Source: Brevundimonas intermedia
GTDB taxonomy: Bacteria; Pseudomonadota; Alphaproteobacteria; Caulobacterales; Caulobacteraceae
Assembly: GCF_004614235.1 (NCBI RefSeq)
Contig: NZ_SPVH01000007.1
Location: forward strand, 248,001 to 312,000
Direction: 5' to 3'
Length of the DNA: 64,000 nucleotides
Part shown: positions 27,205 to 39,637 of the stretch, piece after piece
Layout: each line of letters starts with the position of its first letter
How positions within the stretch are numbered: position 1 is the stretch's first letter
Notes under the pieces: model-generated
Database searches by the model: none
Seen by the model: the letters and a program-made list of their open reading frames with translations, nothing else
Told to the model about the DNA's origin: nothing
Made by a program: the position numbers and the translations under genes

Positions 27205-28466
27205 TGGCTGACGGAAACCCCACCCTGCCGATGGGCGTCGATGTGTTCGAGGACGATCTCGACACGCGCACCGCCCATGCGCGCGACATGGAAGACCGCA
27301 AGTTCACCATCAACTTCGGTCCGCAACACCCAGCCGCGCACGGCGTGCTGCGCCTGGTGCTGGAGCTGGACGGCGAGATCGTCGAACGCGTCGATCCGCA
27401 CATCGGCCTGCTGCACCGCGGCACCGAAAAGCTGATGGAGGCCCGCACCTATCTTCAGAACGTGCCGTATCTTGATCGTCTCGACTATGTGTCGCCGATG
27501 AATCAGGAGCACGCCTTCTGCCTGGCCATCGAAAAACTGCTGGGCATCGAGGTGCCTTACCGGGCGCAGCTGATCCGCGTCCTGTATTCGGAAATCGGCC
27601 GAATCCTGTCGCATATGCTGAACGTGACGACCCAGGCCATGGACGTCGGCGCCCTGACGCCGCCGCTCTGGGGCTTCGAGGAACGCGAGAAGCTGATGGT
27701 GTTCTACGAGCGGGCGTCCGGCTCGCGTCTGCACGCCAACTACTTCCGTCCCGGCGGCGTTCACCAGGACCTGCCGATGGACCTGATCGACGACATCGGT
27801 CGCTGGTGCCACGAGTTCCCGCCGGCGCTGAAGGACATCGAAAGCCTGGTCACCGAGAACCGCATCTTCAAGCAACGCAACGTCGATATCGGCGTGGTGT
27901 CCAAGGAACAGGCCTTGGCCTGGGCCTTCACCGGCGTCATGCTGCGCGGCTCGGACGTCGCCTGGGATCTGCGCAAGTCGCAGCCGTACGAATGCTACGC
28001 CGAGATGGAGTTCGACGTGGTGGTCGGCAAGAACGGCGACTGCTGGGATCGCTATCTGGTGCGCATCGAAGAGATGAAGCAGTCAGTGCGGATCATGGAG
28101 CAGTGCATCCACAAGCTGCGCAACTGTCCCGGCGAGCCGGTGCTGGTCGAAGACAACAAGATCACGCCGCCGCGCCGTGGCGAGATGAAGCGCTCGATGG
28201 AATCCCTGATCCACCACTTCAAACTTTATACCGAAGGCTTCAGGACGCCCGAGGGCGAGGTCTACGCCTCGGTCGAAGCACCCAAGGGCGAGTTCGGCGT
28301 CTATCTGGTCTCCGACGGCACCAACAAACCCTATCGCGTCAAGATATCCGCGCCGGGCTTCCGTCACCTGCAAGGCATGGACTGGATGAACCGCGGTCAC
28401 CAGCTGGCCGACGTGTCCGCCATCCTAGGCTCGCTCGACATCGTTTTCGGAGAAGTGGACCGATGA
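27204..28466 (+). CDS. nuoD: NADH-quinone oxidoreductase subunit D
   Basis: The 420-residue 49-kDa subunit forms the quinone-binding pocket with NuoB. The [11 protein letters not shown] loop, which contains the catalytic histidine, is near residue 33. [10 protein letters not shown] and the C-terminal DIVFGEVDR are also typical. TAATG links it to nuoC and ATGA to nuoE. Confidence 0.97.
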   Translation: MADGNPTLPMGVDVFEDDLDTRTAHARDMEDRKFTINFGPQHPAAHGVLRLVLELDGEIVERVDPHIGLLHRGTEKLMEARTYLQNVPYLDRLDYVSPMNQEHAFCLAIEKLLGIEVPYRAQLIRVLYSEIGRILSHMLNVTTQAMDVGALTPPLWGFEEREKLMVFYERASGSRLHANYFRPGGVHQDLPMDLIDDIGRWCHEFPPALKDIESLVTENRIFKQRNVDIGVVSKEQALAWAFTGVMLRGSDVAWDLRKSQPYECYAEMEFDVVVGKNGDCWDRYLVRIEEMKQSVRIMEQCIHKLRNCPGEPVLVEDNKITPPRRGEMKRSMESLIHHFKLYTEGFRTPEGEVYASVEAPKGEFGVYLVSDGTNKPYRVKISAPGFRHLQGMDWMNRGHQLADVSAILGSLDIVFGEVDR

Positions 28467-29140
28467 GCGTTCGTCGTCTCGCCAAGGAACAGCCCGCCTC
28501 GTTCGCCTTTACAGCCGACACCACGGCCAAGGCCGAATGGTGGATCAAGAAATACCCGGAAAGCCGTCGTCAGTCGGCGGTGATCCCGGTCCTGTGGCTG
28601 GTGCAGAAGCAGGAGGGCTGGGTCTCCGAACCCGCCATCCGCGCCGTCGGCGAACTGCTGGGCATGCCCTTCATCCGGGTGCTGGAGGTCGCGACCTTCT
28701 ACACCATGTTCATGCTGGAGCCGGTCGGCAAGACCGCCCTGATCCAGGTGTGCGGCACGACGCCGTGCATGCTGCGCGGCGCCAATGAGCTGATGCGCGT
28801 CTGCAAGGACAAGATCGGTCCCAAGGACCATCTGTCCGCCGACGGCCGCTTCACCTGGCAGGAAGTCGAATGCCTGGGCGCCTGTTCGAACGCGCCGATG
28901 GCCCAGATCAACGACTATTATTTCGAAGACCTGACGCCCGAGACCATCGGCCAGATCATCGACGATTTCGCCGCCGGCAAGACGCCGAAACCGGGATCAT
29001 ATGCGGGTCGCATTACGTCGGAACCGACGGGCGGCGCCAAGACGCTGCTGGACGCCGCGCTTTACGACGGGTCGGCCGCCAAGCCGATCAAGAAGCTGCC
29101 CAACAGCGACCCGGCGCCGGTCGAGAAGGCGCCGGCCTGA
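28463..29140 (+). CDS. nuoE: NADH-quinone oxidoreductase subunit E
   Basis: The 225-residue 24-kDa subunit binds the 2Fe-2S cluster N1a. Ligands are in [10 protein letters not shown] and CLGACSNAP, in the thioredoxin-like domain that ends near residue 170. A roughly 50-residue Lys/Pro/Ala-rich tail follows, longer than in E. coli but usual in alphaproteobacteria. The start overlaps nuoD by four bases. Confidence 0.96.
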   Translation: MSVRRLAKEQPASFAFTADTTAKAEWWIKKYPESRRQSAVIPVLWLVQKQEGWVSEPAIRAVGELLGMPFIRVLEVATFYTMFMLEPVGKTALIQVCGTTPCMLRGANELMRVCKDKIGPKDHLSADGRFTWQEVECLGACSNAPMAQINDYYFEDLTPETIGQIIDDFAAGKTPKPGSYAGRITSEPTGGAKTLLDAALYDGSAAKPIKKLPNSDPAPVEKAPA

Positions 29141-29403
29141 TGGCGCCGCCAGATCTGAGCACCGACGAAGGCCGTGCGGCCTATCGCAAGGAACTGCGCA
29201 ATGTCGGGCGTCCGCTGCGCGCGGGCGGACTGGCCATGGTCGTCGGCGCGGCCGTTCTGATCCTGATCTCGCGTCAGGGCGCGGTCGGACCGTGGGCGGT
29301 CAATCTCTCCTACTTCATGCTGGCGGCGGGCTGGGTGATGGTCATTGCGGCCATCTGGATGCGCACTCGTCACCACAAGCGCCGTCTGGCGGAAGGACTC
29401 TGA
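29140..29403 (+). CDS. Small two-helix membrane protein inside the nuo operon
   Basis: I do not recognise a family. The 87-residue product has a charged N-terminus ([13 protein letters not shown]), two hydrophobic segments ([13 protein letters not shown] and [19 protein letters not shown]) and a basic tail ([13 protein letters not shown]). The start overlaps the nuoE stop (TGATG) and nuoF begins five bases after its end, so it is co-translated with complex I genes. A role in complex I assembly, stability or membrane docking is inferred from position only. Confidence 0.8.
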   Translation: MAPPDLSTDEGRAAYRKELRNVGRPLRAGGLAMVVGAAVLILISRQGAVGPWAVNLSYFMLAAGWVMVIAAIWMRTRHHKRRLAEGL

Positions 29404-29408
29404 GGGCC

Positions 29409-30722
<1,314 letters not shown>

Positions 30723-30724
30723 GA

Positions 30725-31216
30725 ATGCGCCTTTCGCCTGCCATCGTGATCGGAGCCTTCGCTCTCGCCGCTTGCGGCGAGCGTGACGCTGCGCCCACGC
30801 CTGCGGAAAAGGTGTCGGCCGAGGTCAAGGCTTCGGACGCCGTGCAGACGGCGCCCAAGGTTCTGACCGTCGGCGAACTGCGCCGCGTGTGCCAGGCCGG
30901 TCTGGCCCAGGTGCATGGCCAGGAGCCGTCGGCGGTCGCCGTCGACGGCGTCGAGAACGGCGTGGTCCACGCCTCATGGCGCGCGCCGGTCGATGGCGGG
31001 CGGATGCGCGCCGACTGCCGCGTCGAAAACGATCTGATCGTGTGGAAGCCGCTCGATCTGCCCGATGCAACGCTCGTTCGCTGGATGAACCAGTCGGGCG
31101 ACCCGGTGATCCGTTACGTCATGGACGGCGACGCGATCACCATCACACAGACGCTCCCGGATGGGACCACGGAACAGGCCGAACTGGCCGTTCCCGCTGA
31201 AGAAGAGGCCCGCTGA
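30725..31216 (+). CDS. Predicted lipoprotein inside the nuo operon
   Basis: The 163-residue protein has a short signal ending in the lipobox ALAAC (Cys17), followed by a 30-residue Ala/Glu/Lys linker. A compact domain follows with LRRVCQAGLAQVHGQEP, HASWRAPVDGGRMRADCRV and a beta-rich end (YVMDGDAITITQTLPDG). The two later cysteines could pair in the periplasm. I find no family name. It starts two bases after nuoF and its stop overlaps the nuoG start, so it is made with complex I. Its periplasmic location makes it an unusual companion; the role is unknown. Confidence 0.82.
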   Translation: MRLSPAIVIGAFALAACGERDAAPTPAEKVSAEVKASDAVQTAPKVLTVGELRRVCQAGLAQVHGQEPSAVAVDGVENGVVHASWRAPVDGGRMRADCRVENDLIVWKPLDLPDATLVRWMNQSGDPVIRYVMDGDAITITQTLPDGTTEQAELAVPAEEEAR

Positions 31217-33261
31217 TGCCAGTCGCCAAGGTCAACGGCGTCGAAACCGAGTTCGAGCCCGGCATGACGGTGCTCCAGGTCGCCGAGCGCGCGGGGCAGG
31301 AGATTCCGCGCTTCTGCTACCACGAACGCCTGTCCATCGCCGGCAACTGCCGCATGTGCCTGGTCGAGGTGAAGCCCGGGCCGCCGAAGCCGCAGGCGTC
31401 GTGCGCCCTGCCGGCCGCCGAAGGTCAGGAGATTTTCACCGACACGCCGATGGTCAAGAAGGCCCGCGAAGGGGTGATGGAGTTCCTGCTCATCAACCAC
31501 CCGCTGGATTGCCCGATCTGCGACCAGGGCGGCGAGTGCGACCTGCAGGACCAGGCCATGGGCTATGGCCGCGACGGCTCGCGCTATTCGGAGAACAAGC
31601 GCGCGGTCGAAGAAAAGGTCATGGGTCCGACCATCAAGACCTTCATGACGCGCTGCATCCAGTGCACGCGTTGCGTCCGCTTCATCACCGAAGTCGCCGG
31701 CGTGCCGGACATCGGCATGATCTCGCGCGGCGAGGACGCCGAGATCACGACCTATCTGGAGAAGTCGGTCGCCTCGGAACTGTCCGGCAACGTCAACGAC
31801 CTGTGCCCGGTCGGCGCCCTGACGCACCGTCCGTGGCAGTACCACTATCGTCCGTGGGAACTGAAGAAGACCGAGACCATCGACGTCATGGACGCCCTTG
31901 GCTCGAACATCCGCGCCGACTTCCGTGGCTCCGAGGTGATGCGCGTCCTGCCGCGCGTCAACGAGGGCATCAACGAGGAGTGGCTGTCGGACAAGAGCCG
32001 TTACGTCGTCGACGGTCTGACCGCACGCCGTCTGGATCGCCCGTGGATTCGTGAGAACGGCAAGTTGCGCGCCGCCTCGTGGAACGAGGCGCTGGACGCC
32101 GTGGCCGCCAAGCTGAAGGCGGCCCCGGCCGACCGGATCGGTGTGATCGCCGGCGACCTGCAGGACGCCGAGTCGATGAAGGCGACGCTGGACCTGTTCC
32201 GCGCCCTGGGTTCGAACAACACCGACTGCCGCCAGGACGGCGCCGCCCTGGGCTATGGTCCGCGCGAGGGTTGGCTGTTCAACACCGGCCTGGAAGGCAT
32301 TGAAAAGGCTGACGCCATCCTGATCGTGGGTGTGAACCCGCGCATCGAGGCGCCGCTGCTGAACGCCCGTCTGCGCAAGAGCTGGATCAAGGGCGACGTC
32401 GAGATCGGTCTGATCGGCGAACAGGCCGACCTGACGTTCGACTACGCCTATCTGGGCGCCGGTTCGCAGACCCTGGGCAAGCTGCCCAAGTCGGCGATGG
32501 ACTTCCTGACCAAGGCCGAGCGTCCGGCGATCATCGTCGGCTCCGGCGCGCTGAACGGGGAGGGCGGCCCGGCCGTCCTGAACGCTCTGGGCGCCCTGGC
32601 GAAAAAGGTCGGCGTCGTGACCGACAGCTGGAACGGCTTCAACGTCCTGCATCACGCCGCCGCGCGCGTCGCCGGTCTGGACATGGGCTTCGTGCCTGGT
32701 GAAGGCGGCCTGACGGTCGCCGAGATGCTGAAGCCGGATGCGCTGGACGTGCTGTTCCTGCTCGGCGCCGACGAGGTCGATCCGACCGGTTCGAACGCCT
32801 TCCGCGTCTATCTGGGCAGCCACGGCGACCGTGGCGCGCACGGCGCCGACGTGATCCTGCCGGGCGCGGCCTACACCGAGAAGTCGGGCCTGTATGTGAA
32901 TACCGAGGGCCGGGTGCAGATGGCCGAACGCGTCGTCTTCCCCAAGGGCGAGGCCAAGGAAGACTGGGCCATCATCCGCGCCCTGTCGGCTCGGGTCGAT
33001 CAGACCCTGCCTTACGACACGCTGGAGCAGCTGCGCGCCAAGCTGATGGGCGATCATCCGACCTTCGGCCGGATCGACTATCTGCCCGCGCCGGCGTCGT
33101 TCGACGTGGCGGCCCTGGGCGCCAAGGGTGATCTGGGCGACAGGGTGTTCGCCTCGGCGATCACCGACCCCTATCTTTCCAATCCGATAGCGCGCGCCAG
33201 CGCGACGATGGCCGAGCTGTCCGCCCTGCGGATCGCCCCGGTCGCAATGGCGGCGGAGTAA
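31216..33261 (+). CDS. nuoG: NADH-quinone oxidoreductase subunit G
   Basis: The 681-residue 75-kDa subunit holds the main iron-sulfur wire. In order: a ferredoxin-like 2Fe-2S site (RFCYHERLSIAGNCRMC), the His-Cys3 segment (DCPICDQGGECDLQDQ), a 4Fe-4S site (RCIQCTRCVRF with a later CPVGAL), then a molybdopterin-oxidoreductase-like C-terminal domain without cofactor. Length fits the alphaproteobacterial/mitochondrial form, shorter than E. coli NuoG. TGATG couples it to the lipoprotein gene. Confidence 0.97.
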   Translation: MPVAKVNGVETEFEPGMTVLQVAERAGQEIPRFCYHERLSIAGNCRMCLVEVKPGPPKPQASCALPAAEGQEIFTDTPMVKKAREGVMEFLLINHPLDCPICDQGGECDLQDQAMGYGRDGSRYSENKRAVEEKVMGPTIKTFMTRCIQCTRCVRFITEVAGVPDIGMISRGEDAEITTYLEKSVASELSGNVNDLCPVGALTHRPWQYHYRPWELKKTETIDVMDALGSNIRADFRGSEVMRVLPRVNEGINEEWLSDKSRYVVDGLTARRLDRPWIRENGKLRAASWNEALDAVAAKLKAAPADRIGVIAGDLQDAESMKATLDLFRALGSNNTDCRQDGAALGYGPREGWLFNTGLEGIEKADAILIVGVNPRIEAPLLNARLRKSWIKGDVEIGLIGEQADLTFDYAYLGAGSQTLGKLPKSAMDFLTKAERPAIIVGSGALNGEGGPAVLNALGALAKKVGVVTDSWNGFNVLHHAAARVAGLDMGFVPGEGGLTVAEMLKPDALDVLFLLGADEVDPTGSNAFRVYLGSHGDRGAHGADVILPGAAYTEKSGLYVNTEGRVQMAERVVFPKGEAKEDWAIIRALSARVDQTLPYDTLEQLRAKLMGDHPTFGRIDYLPAPASFDVAALGAKGDLGDRVFASAITDPYLSNPIARASATMAELSALRIAPVAMAAE

Positions 33262-33264
33262 GCC

Positions 33265-34338
33265 ATGGACCCCGTTTCCTTCTGGGCCACGCCTCTGGGC
33301 TGGACGCTGATCACCGTCGGTCAGGTCCTGCTGATCACCGTCGGCGTGCTGATCGCCGTCGCCTTCCTGCTGCTGGCCGACCGCAAGGTCTGGGCCGGGG
33401 TGCAGATGCGCAAGGGTCCGAACGTCGTCGGTCCCTTCGGCCTGCTTCAGTCCTTCGCGGACATGATCAAGTTCGTGCTGAAGGAGGTCGTGATCCCGGC
33501 CGGTGCGGACAAGGCGGTCTTCATCATCGCCCCGATCATCACCGTGATCCTGGCCTTCATGGCTTGGGCGGTCATTCCGTTCGCGCCCGGCTGGGTGGTT
33601 TCGGACCTGAACGTCGGCATCCTGTACATCTTCGCGGTGTCGTCGCTGGGCGTGTACGGCATCATCATGGGCGGATGGGCTTCGAACTCGAAGTATCCGT
33701 TCCTGGGCTCGCTGCGTTCCGCCGCGCAGATGGTGTCCTATGAAGTCTCGCTGGGTCTGATCATCATCAATGTGATCCTGCTGGCCGGCACGATGAACCT
33801 GTCGGCCATCGTCGACAGCCAGAAGGGCATGTTCTGGAACTGGTACGGGTTCGGCGGCGGCGCGGATACCTGGCCGCTGGTCGTGATCCTGTTCCCGATG
33901 TCGATCATCTTCTTCATCTCGGCCCTGGCCGAGACCAACCGCCCGCCGTTCGACCTGCCCGAGGCCGAGTCCGAACTGGTCGCCGGTTATCAGGTCGAAT
34001 ACAGCTCGACCCCGTACCTGCTGTTCATGATGGGCGAATACGTCAACATCGTCTTTATGTCGGCGATGATCAGCCTGCTGTTCTTCGGCGGCTGGAACCC
34101 CGGCGTGCCGCAGGCCTGGATGGACGGACTGCCGGCCTGGATCGCCTATACGATCTATCTGCTGACCTTCATGATCAAGACGGTCTTCTGGTTCGTGTGC
34201 ATCTCGATGGTGAAGGCCTTCGTGCCGCGCTATCGCTATGACCAACTGATGCGCCTGGGCTGGAAGATCTTCCTGCCGACCTCGCTGGTGGCGGTCGTGA
34301 TCGTCTCGGCCTGGCGCGTCTTCGTGGTGGGGTCGTGA
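33265..34338 (+). CDS. nuoH: NADH-quinone oxidoreductase subunit H
   Basis: The 357-residue membrane subunit (ND1) has about eight helices and contributes the quinone entry channel. [20 protein letters not shown] and the [20 protein letters not shown] loop, with its conserved acidic residues, are diagnostic. The ATG at 33265 starts three bases after nuoG. Confidence 0.97.
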   Translation: MDPVSFWATPLGWTLITVGQVLLITVGVLIAVAFLLLADRKVWAGVQMRKGPNVVGPFGLLQSFADMIKFVLKEVVIPAGADKAVFIIAPIITVILAFMAWAVIPFAPGWVVSDLNVGILYIFAVSSLGVYGIIMGGWASNSKYPFLGSLRSAAQMVSYEVSLGLIIINVILLAGTMNLSAIVDSQKGMFWNWYGFGGGADTWPLVVILFPMSIIFFISALAETNRPPFDLPEAESELVAGYQVEYSSTPYLLFMMGEYVNIVFMSAMISLLFFGGWNPGVPQAWMDGLPAWIAYTIYLLTFMIKTVFWFVCISMVKAFVPRYRYDQLMRLGWKIFLPTSLVAVVIVSAWRVFVVGS

Positions 34339-34529
34339 TGAAGGGTCTCGTCATCGCCTTCGGCCTGCTGACGCTGACGGCCGCCTGCGCGCCCGACAAT
34401 ACGCGCATGCCGGAGTCGAGCTATCAGTGGCAACAACGCCAGGACCGCATCGAACAGGACTGGCGCGCCAGCCAGACAACTCCCCAGACCGCCCCCAAGA
34501 CGACGCCCGCCCCCAAGGATAAGCCCTGA
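34338..34529 (+). CDS. Small predicted lipoprotein inside the nuo operon
   Basis: The 63-residue product has a signal ending in TLTAAC (Cys17), then a Gln/Arg-rich helix ([14 protein letters not shown]) and a Thr/Pro/Lys tail. No family is recognised. It is coupled on both sides (TGATG with nuoH and with nuoI). It is the second lipoprotein in the operon. Its mature part is only about 46 residues, so a structural or tethering role is more likely than an enzymatic one. Confidence 0.72.
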   Translation: MKGLVIAFGLLTLTAACAPDNTRMPESSYQWQQRQDRIEQDWRASQTTPQTAPKTTPAPKDKP

Positions 34530-35020
34530 TGTTCACCCGTATCGTCCAGGCGACCAAGGGCGCGATGATGCTGGACGTCATCGGTGCCATCGGCCTGTCG
34601 CTGAAATATATGGCGCGGCCCAAGATGACCGTGAACTATCCGTTCGAGCGGAACCCGCAGTCGCCACGCTTCCGCGGCGAGCACGCTTTGCGTCGCTATG
34701 CGAACGGCGAGGAACGCTGCATCGCCTGCAAGCTGTGCGAAGCCATCTGCCCGGCCCAGGCCATCACCATCGAGGCCGAACCGCGCGCCGACGGCAGCCG
34801 CCGCACGACGCGCTACGACATCGACATGGTCAAATGCATCTACTGCGGCCTGTGCCAGGAGGCCTGCCCGGTGGACGCCATCGTGGAGGGGCCCAACTCC
34901 GAATTCGCCGTCGAGACGCGCGAGGAGCTGCTCTACGACAAGCAACGTCTGCTCGATAATGGCGACCGCTGGGAACGGCAGATCGCCAAGAATCTGGAAC
35001 TCGACGCGCCTTACCGCTAA
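34529..35020 (+). CDS. nuoI: NADH-quinone oxidoreductase subunit I
   Basis: The 163-residue ferredoxin-type subunit carries clusters N6a and N6b. Their ligands are in [14 protein letters not shown] and [14 protein letters not shown]. An N-terminal amphipathic helix attaches it to the membrane arm. Length is that of mitochondrial-type TYKY subunits. Confidence 0.97.
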   Translation: MFTRIVQATKGAMMLDVIGAIGLSLKYMARPKMTVNYPFERNPQSPRFRGEHALRRYANGEERCIACKLCEAICPAQAITIEAEPRADGSRRTTRYDIDMVKCIYCGLCQEACPVDAIVEGPNSEFAVETREELLYDKQRLLDNGDRWERQIAKNLELDAPYR

Positions 35021-35092
35021 GGCGCTCACGCTAACGGGCCGACGATTCCAAAAACGGAGTCGCGGCCGATACGAAAGGGGCTTCGTCCCGAC

Positions 35093-35719
35093 ATGCTGCA
35101 AGGCATAGCCTTCTATCTGCTGGCGGCGGTCGCCACGGTTTCCGGCCTTCTGGTCGTGACCGCGCGCAACCCCGTGCACAGCGTGCTGTGGTTGATCCTG
35201 GCCTTCTTCTCGTCGGCCGGTCTGTTCGTTCTGCTGGGCGCCGAGTTCCTGGCGATGCTGCTGGTCGTCGTCTATGTCGGCGCGGTCGCGGTGCTGTTCC
35301 TGTTCGTCGTCATGATGCTGGACGTGGACTTCCTGAAGCTGCGCGAAGGTTACGCGCGCTATCTGCCGCTGGGGGCGATCATCGCCGCCGTGCTGCTGGT
35401 GGAAATGATTATCGTCTCGGTCGCCGTGGTCCAGGGCGGGGCGGCGGCGGGCCTGCCGGCGCCGGGCGCGCCGGACGCCAGCGTCACCAATGTCGAGGCC
35501 ATCGGTCGCGTGCTCTACACGGACTACGTCTACTTCTTCCAGGCGGCCGGGATCGTGCTGCTGATCGCGATGATCGGCGCCATCACCCTGACGCTGCGCC
35601 ACAAGCCGAATATCAAACGCCAGAACCCCGGCGATCAGGTGAACCGCGACCGCCGCAAGTCGGTCGAGATCAAGCCTGCCGCCACGGGCGAGGGCGTCAG
35701 CGCCGAGGAGCTTCTCTGA
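35093..35719 (+). CDS. nuoJ: NADH-quinone oxidoreductase subunit J
   Basis: The 208-residue five-helix membrane subunit (ND6) is shown by [27 protein letters not shown] and the pi-bulge helix with [18 protein letters not shown] hydrophilic tail of about 45 residues ends the protein. The 72-base gap before it is the largest in the operon and holds only a GGGGCTTCGTCCC-type small hairpin and ribosome site. Confidence 0.95.
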   Translation: MLQGIAFYLLAAVATVSGLLVVTARNPVHSVLWLILAFFSSAGLFVLLGAEFLAMLLVVVYVGAVAVLFLFVVMMLDVDFLKLREGYARYLPLGAIIAAVLLVEMIIVSVAVVQGGAAAGLPAPGAPDASVTNVEAIGRVLYTDYVYFFQAAGIVLLIAMIGAITLTLRHKPNIKRQNPGDQVNRDRRKSVEIKPAATGEGVSAEELL

Positions 35720-36027
35720 TGGACATCGGTCTGACCCACTATCTGACGGTCGCCGCGATCCTGTTCACCATCGGGGTGTTCGGCATCTTCGTGAACCGCA
35801 AGAACGTCATCATCATCCTGATGTCGATCGAGCTGATCCTGCTGGCGGTGAACATCAACTTCGTCGCCTTCTCGACCTATCTGAACGACATCAGCGGGCA
35901 GATCATGGCGATGTTCGTCCTGACCGTCGCCGCGGCCGAGGCCGCCGTCGGCCTGGCCATCCTGGTGACCTTCTTCCGTAACCGCGGCGACATCGCCGTC
36001 GACGACGCCTCCGTGATGAAGGGTTGA
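35719..36027 (+). CDS. nuoK: NADH-quinone oxidoreductase subunit K
   Basis: The 102-residue three-helix proton-channel subunit (ND4L) has the membrane glutamates in [15 protein letters not shown] and [12 protein letters not shown]. The ATG overlaps the nuoJ stop (TGATG). Confidence 0.96.
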   Translation: MDIGLTHYLTVAAILFTIGVFGIFVNRKNVIIILMSIELILLAVNINFVAFSTYLNDISGQIMAMFVLTVAAAEAAVGLAILVTFFRNRGDIAVDDASVMKG

Positions 36028-36029
36028 GC

Positions 36030-38141
36030 GTGACTTTCCATACCCTCGTCATTCTCGGGATCTTCGCCCCGCTGCTGGGCGCGGCCGTCGCCGGTTTCTT
36101 CGGACGCCGGATCGGCAACATCCCGTCGCAGGCCGTCACGACGGGCCTGCTGTTCTTCTCGTGCGCCGTCGCCTGGACGGTGTTCGGGCAATGGACCTGG
36201 GGCCATATGGAGCCCTTCACCATTCGCCTGGCGCCCTTCATCAATGTGGGCGACTTCCAGTCGGCCTGGTCGATCCGCATCGACGCCCTGTCGGCGACCA
36301 TGCTGATCGTGGTCACCAGCGTCTCGTCGCTGGTCCACCTGTATTCCTGGGGCTATATGGCCGAGGACGACAGCCGGCCGCGCTTCTTCTCCTATCTGTC
36401 GCTGTTCACCTTCATGATGCTGGCGCTGGTGACGGCCGCCGACTTCATGCAGATTTTCTTCGGCTGGGAAGGCGTGGGCCTGGCGTCCTATCTGCTGATC
36501 GGTTTCTGGTTCAAGAAGCCGACGGCCAGCGCCGCCGCCATCAAGGCTTTCGTCGTCAACCGCGTCGGCGATTTCGGCTTCGTCCTGGGGATCATGACGA
36601 TCTTCTGGATGTACGGCACGATTGAGTTCGCCGAACTGTTCCCGATGATCGCCACCAAGGCGAACACGACGTGGGAGTTCCTGGGCGTCCAATGGTCCGC
36701 CCTGGATCTGGCCGGCTTCCTGCTGTTCATCGGCGCCATGGGCAAGTCGGCCCAGTTCTTCCTGCACACCTGGCTGCCGGACGCGATGGAAGGCCCGACG
36801 CCCGTGTCGGCCCTGATCCACGCCGCCACCATGGTGACCGCCGGCGTCTACATGGTCTGCCTGCTGTCGCCGATCTATGAGTATGCGCCGGGCGCGTCGC
36901 AGATCATCGCCATCATCGGCGCGATCACGGCCCTGTTCGCCGCGACGGTCGGCCTGACCCAGAACGACATCAAGCGGGTCATCGCCTATTCGACCTGTTC
37001 GCAGCTGGGCTACATGTTCTTCGCAGCGGGCGTGGGCGCCTATCAGGCCGCCATGTTCCACCTGTTCACGCACGCCTTCTTCAAGGCGCTGCTGTTCCTG
37101 GGCGCCGGTTCTGTGATCCACGGCATGCATCACGAGCAGGACATGCGAAAGATGGGCGGACTGTGGAAGCTGCTGCCCGTCACCTATGCGGTGATGACCA
37201 TCGGCACCATCGCCATCACCGGCCTGGGCATTCCCGGCGTCGGCGGCTTCGCCGGCTTCTACTCCAAGGACTCGATCATCGAGAGCGCCTACGCCTCGGC
37301 GGCCTCGGGCCATTCGGCCATCGGCCTGTTCGCCTTCTTCGTCGGCATCATCGCTGCCGGTCTGACGGCCTACTATTCGTGGCGTCTGGTCTTCATGACC
37401 TTCCACAACAAGCCTGTGTGGAGGGAAGAGGGCGCGCATCACGCCGACGATCACGCCACGGATGCTCAGCTGGAGACGCACTCCGAGCCGCTGCCCGACG
37501 ATCACGGTCATGCCGTCGCGCATGCCGCCCATGACGATCATGCCCACGACGACCACGGTCATCACGGCCCGCTGAAGCCGCACGAGAGCCCGTGGGTGAT
37601 GCTCGTTCCGCTGATCCTGCTGTCGGTCGGCGCCGTCGCCGCCGGTTTCGTCTTCGCGCCGCACTTCATAGGCCACCACGAGGGCGAGTTCTGGCGCGGG
37701 GCGATCTTCACCGGAGAAAACAACCACGTCCTGCACGAGAGCCACGACGTCCCGACCTGGGTGAAGTGGTCGCCGCTGATCCTGACCCTGATCGGTACGG
37801 CCTTCGCTTACTGGATCTATGTCGCTCGCGAAGGCATGGGCCGACGCATGGCTGAGCGGAACGGCGTCATCTACCGCTTCCTCTACAACAAGTGGTATTT
37901 CGACGAGCTGTACGACTTCGTCTTCGTGCGCGGCTTCAAGGCCATCGGCGATGTCTTCTGGAAGATCTTCGACGTGAAGATCATCGATGGTCTCGGTCCG
38001 AACGGCGCTGCCTGGGTGTCGCTGAAATCCGCCGCTCGACTGGCCAAGATCCAGTCCGGCTATGTCTATCATTATGCCTTCGTGATGCTGCTGGGGGTCG
38101 CCGGTCTGCTCACCTTCGCCATCCTCGCGTGGGGAGCCTGA
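36030..38141 (+). CDS. nuoL: NADH-quinone oxidoreductase subunit L
   Basis: The roughly 703-residue antiporter-like subunit (ND5) ends the membrane arm and has the long lateral helix at its C-terminus. Proton-path features include [31 protein letters not shown] and [20 protein letters not shown] chose the GTG at 36030, six bases after AAGGG, although TTG at 36024 is possible. Residues about 468-520 form an insertion unusually rich in His and Asp ([20 protein letters not shown]), which looks like a metal-binding or flexible loop. Confidence 0.96.
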   Translation: MTFHTLVILGIFAPLLGAAVAGFFGRRIGNIPSQAVTTGLLFFSCAVAWTVFGQWTWGHMEPFTIRLAPFINVGDFQSAWSIRIDALSATMLIVVTSVSSLVHLYSWGYMAEDDSRPRFFSYLSLFTFMMLALVTAADFMQIFFGWEGVGLASYLLIGFWFKKPTASAAAIKAFVVNRVGDFGFVLGIMTIFWMYGTIEFAELFPMIATKANTTWEFLGVQWSALDLAGFLLFIGAMGKSAQFFLHTWLPDAMEGPTPVSALIHAATMVTAGVYMVCLLSPIYEYAPGASQIIAIIGAITALFAATVGLTQNDIKRVIAYSTCSQLGYMFFAAGVGAYQAAMFHLFTHAFFKALLFLGAGSVIHGMHHEQDMRKMGGLWKLLPVTYAVMTIGTIAITGLGIPGVGGFAGFYSKDSIIESAYASAASGHSAIGLFAFFVGIIAAGLTAYYSWRLVFMTFHNKPVWREEGAHHADDHATDAQLETHSEPLPDDHGHAVAHAAHDDHAHDDHGHHGPLKPHESPWVMLVPLILLSVGAVAAGFVFAPHFIGHHEGEFWRGAIFTGENNHVLHESHDVPTWVKWSPLILTLIGTAFAYWIYVAREGMGRRMAERNGVIYRFLYNKWYFDELYDFVFVRGFKAIGDVFWKIFDVKIIDGLGPNGAAWVSLKSAARLAKIQSGYVYHYAFVMLLGVAGLLTFAILAWGA

Positions 38142-38145
38142 TCTC

Positions 38146-39630
38146 GTGCCCTACATCCTGAGCCTCGTTACATTCCTGCCCCTGATTGGGGCCCTGGCGC
38201 TCTTCGTCGCCCGGCTGACCTTCAAGTCGGCCGACGCCGCCGCTCCGGCCGCGCGCTGGATCGCCTTGGTCACGACGCTGGTCACCCTGGCCGTTTCGGT
38301 CGTGCTGGTCGCCGGCTTCGATCCGGCTGATACCGGCTATCAGTTCGTGGAGTTCGTCCCGTGGTTCGCGGGCGCCAGCTATCACCTGGGCGTGGACGGG
38401 ATCTCGATCCTGTTCGTGCTGCTGACCGCCTTCCTGATGCCGATCTGCATCCTGGCCAGCTGGAAGTCGATCGAGACGCGCGTCGTCGAATATATGATCG
38501 CCTTCCTGGTGCTGGAGACGCTGGTCATCGGCGTGTTCACGTCGCTGGACCTGTTCCTGTTCTACATCTTCTTCGAAGGCACGCTGGTGCCGATGTTCCT
38601 GATCATCGGCATCTGGGGCGGGGCGAACCGGATTTACGCGGCCTACAAGTTCTTCCTCTACACCCTGCTGGGGTCCGTCCTGATGCTGCTGGCCATGCTG
38701 TGGATGGCCCATGAGGCCGGCACCACCAGCATCCCCGAGCTGAAGCAATACGCCTTCGACCCGGCGGTTCAGCCGCTGCTCTGGCTGGCCTTCTTCGCCT
38801 CGTTTGCTGTCAAGATGCCGATGTGGCCGGTCCATACTTGGCTGCCCGACGCCCACGTCCAGGCGCCGACGGCGGGGTCGGTCATCCTGGCCGGCATCCT
38901 GCTGAAGCTGGGCGGCTACGGCTTCATCCTGTTCAACGTGCCGATGTTCCCGGTCGCGTCCGAGATGTTCCGTCCGCTGGTCTTCACCCTGTCGGTGATC
39001 GCCATCGTCTACACCTCGCTGGTCGCCTGGCGTCAGACGGACATCAAGAAGCTGATCGCCTATTCGTCCGTCGCCCACATGGGCTTCGTCACCCTGGGCA
39101 TCTTCTCGGGCAATGACGTCGGCATGCAGGGCGCCATCTTCCAGATGATCAGCCACGGTCTGATCTCGGGCGCGCTCTTCCTCTGCGTCGGCGTCGTCTA
39201 CGACCGGATGCATACCCGCGAGATCGCCTTCTACGGCGGTCTGACGTCGCGCATGCCCTGGTATGCGGCCATCTTCCTGATGTTCACCATGGCCAACGTC
39301 GGCCTGCCGGGCACTTCTGGCTTCGTCGGCGAAGTGCTGACCATGACGGGCGCCTATCAGGCCTCGACCTGGGCGGCTCTGGTGGCGGCCTCGGGCGTGA
39401 TCTTCTCGGCGGTCTATGCCCTGACGCTGTACCGCGCGGTCATGTTCGGAGAGATCACCAATCCGAAGCTTGAGACCATCACCGACATCGACAAGCGCGA
39501 ACTGCTGCTGTTCGTGCCCTTGATCGTCGGAACCATCTGGCTGGGGGTCCATCCGGCCTCCGTCCTCGATTACACCGGGCCTGCCGTCGAGGCCCTGACC
39601 AGCGCCTATCGCGCCGCGATCGGCGGGTGA
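38146..39630 (+). CDS. nuoM: NADH-quinone oxidoreductase subunit M
   Basis: The 494-residue antiporter-like subunit (ND4) has [19 protein letters not shown] near the N-terminus, [18 protein letters not shown] with the key glutamate, and [20 protein letters not shown]. It begins with a GTG four bases after nuoL. Length is normal. Confidence 0.97.
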   Translation: MPYILSLVTFLPLIGALALFVARLTFKSADAAAPAARWIALVTTLVTLAVSVVLVAGFDPADTGYQFVEFVPWFAGASYHLGVDGISILFVLLTAFLMPICILASWKSIETRVVEYMIAFLVLETLVIGVFTSLDLFLFYIFFEGTLVPMFLIIGIWGGANRIYAAYKFFLYTLLGSVLMLLAMLWMAHEAGTTSIPELKQYAFDPAVQPLLWLAFFASFAVKMPMWPVHTWLPDAHVQAPTAGSVILAGILLKLGGYGFILFNVPMFPVASEMFRPLVFTLSVIAIVYTSLVAWRQTDIKKLIAYSSVAHMGFVTLGIFSGNDVGMQGAIFQMISHGLISGALFLCVGVVYDRMHTREIAFYGGLTSRMPWYAAIFLMFTMANVGLPGTSGFVGEVLTMTGAYQASTWAALVAASGVIFSAVYALTLYRAVMFGEITNPKLETITDIDKRELLLFVPLIVGTIWLGVHPASVLDYTGPAVEALTSAYRAAIGG

Positions 39631-39637
39631 GACCATA

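Noticed and set aside
31114..34245. Minus-strand open frame of 1,043 codons
   Set aside because: It is antisense to nuoG and nuoH and has a His/Arg/Gln-rich composition typical of shadow frames in GC-rich DNA.
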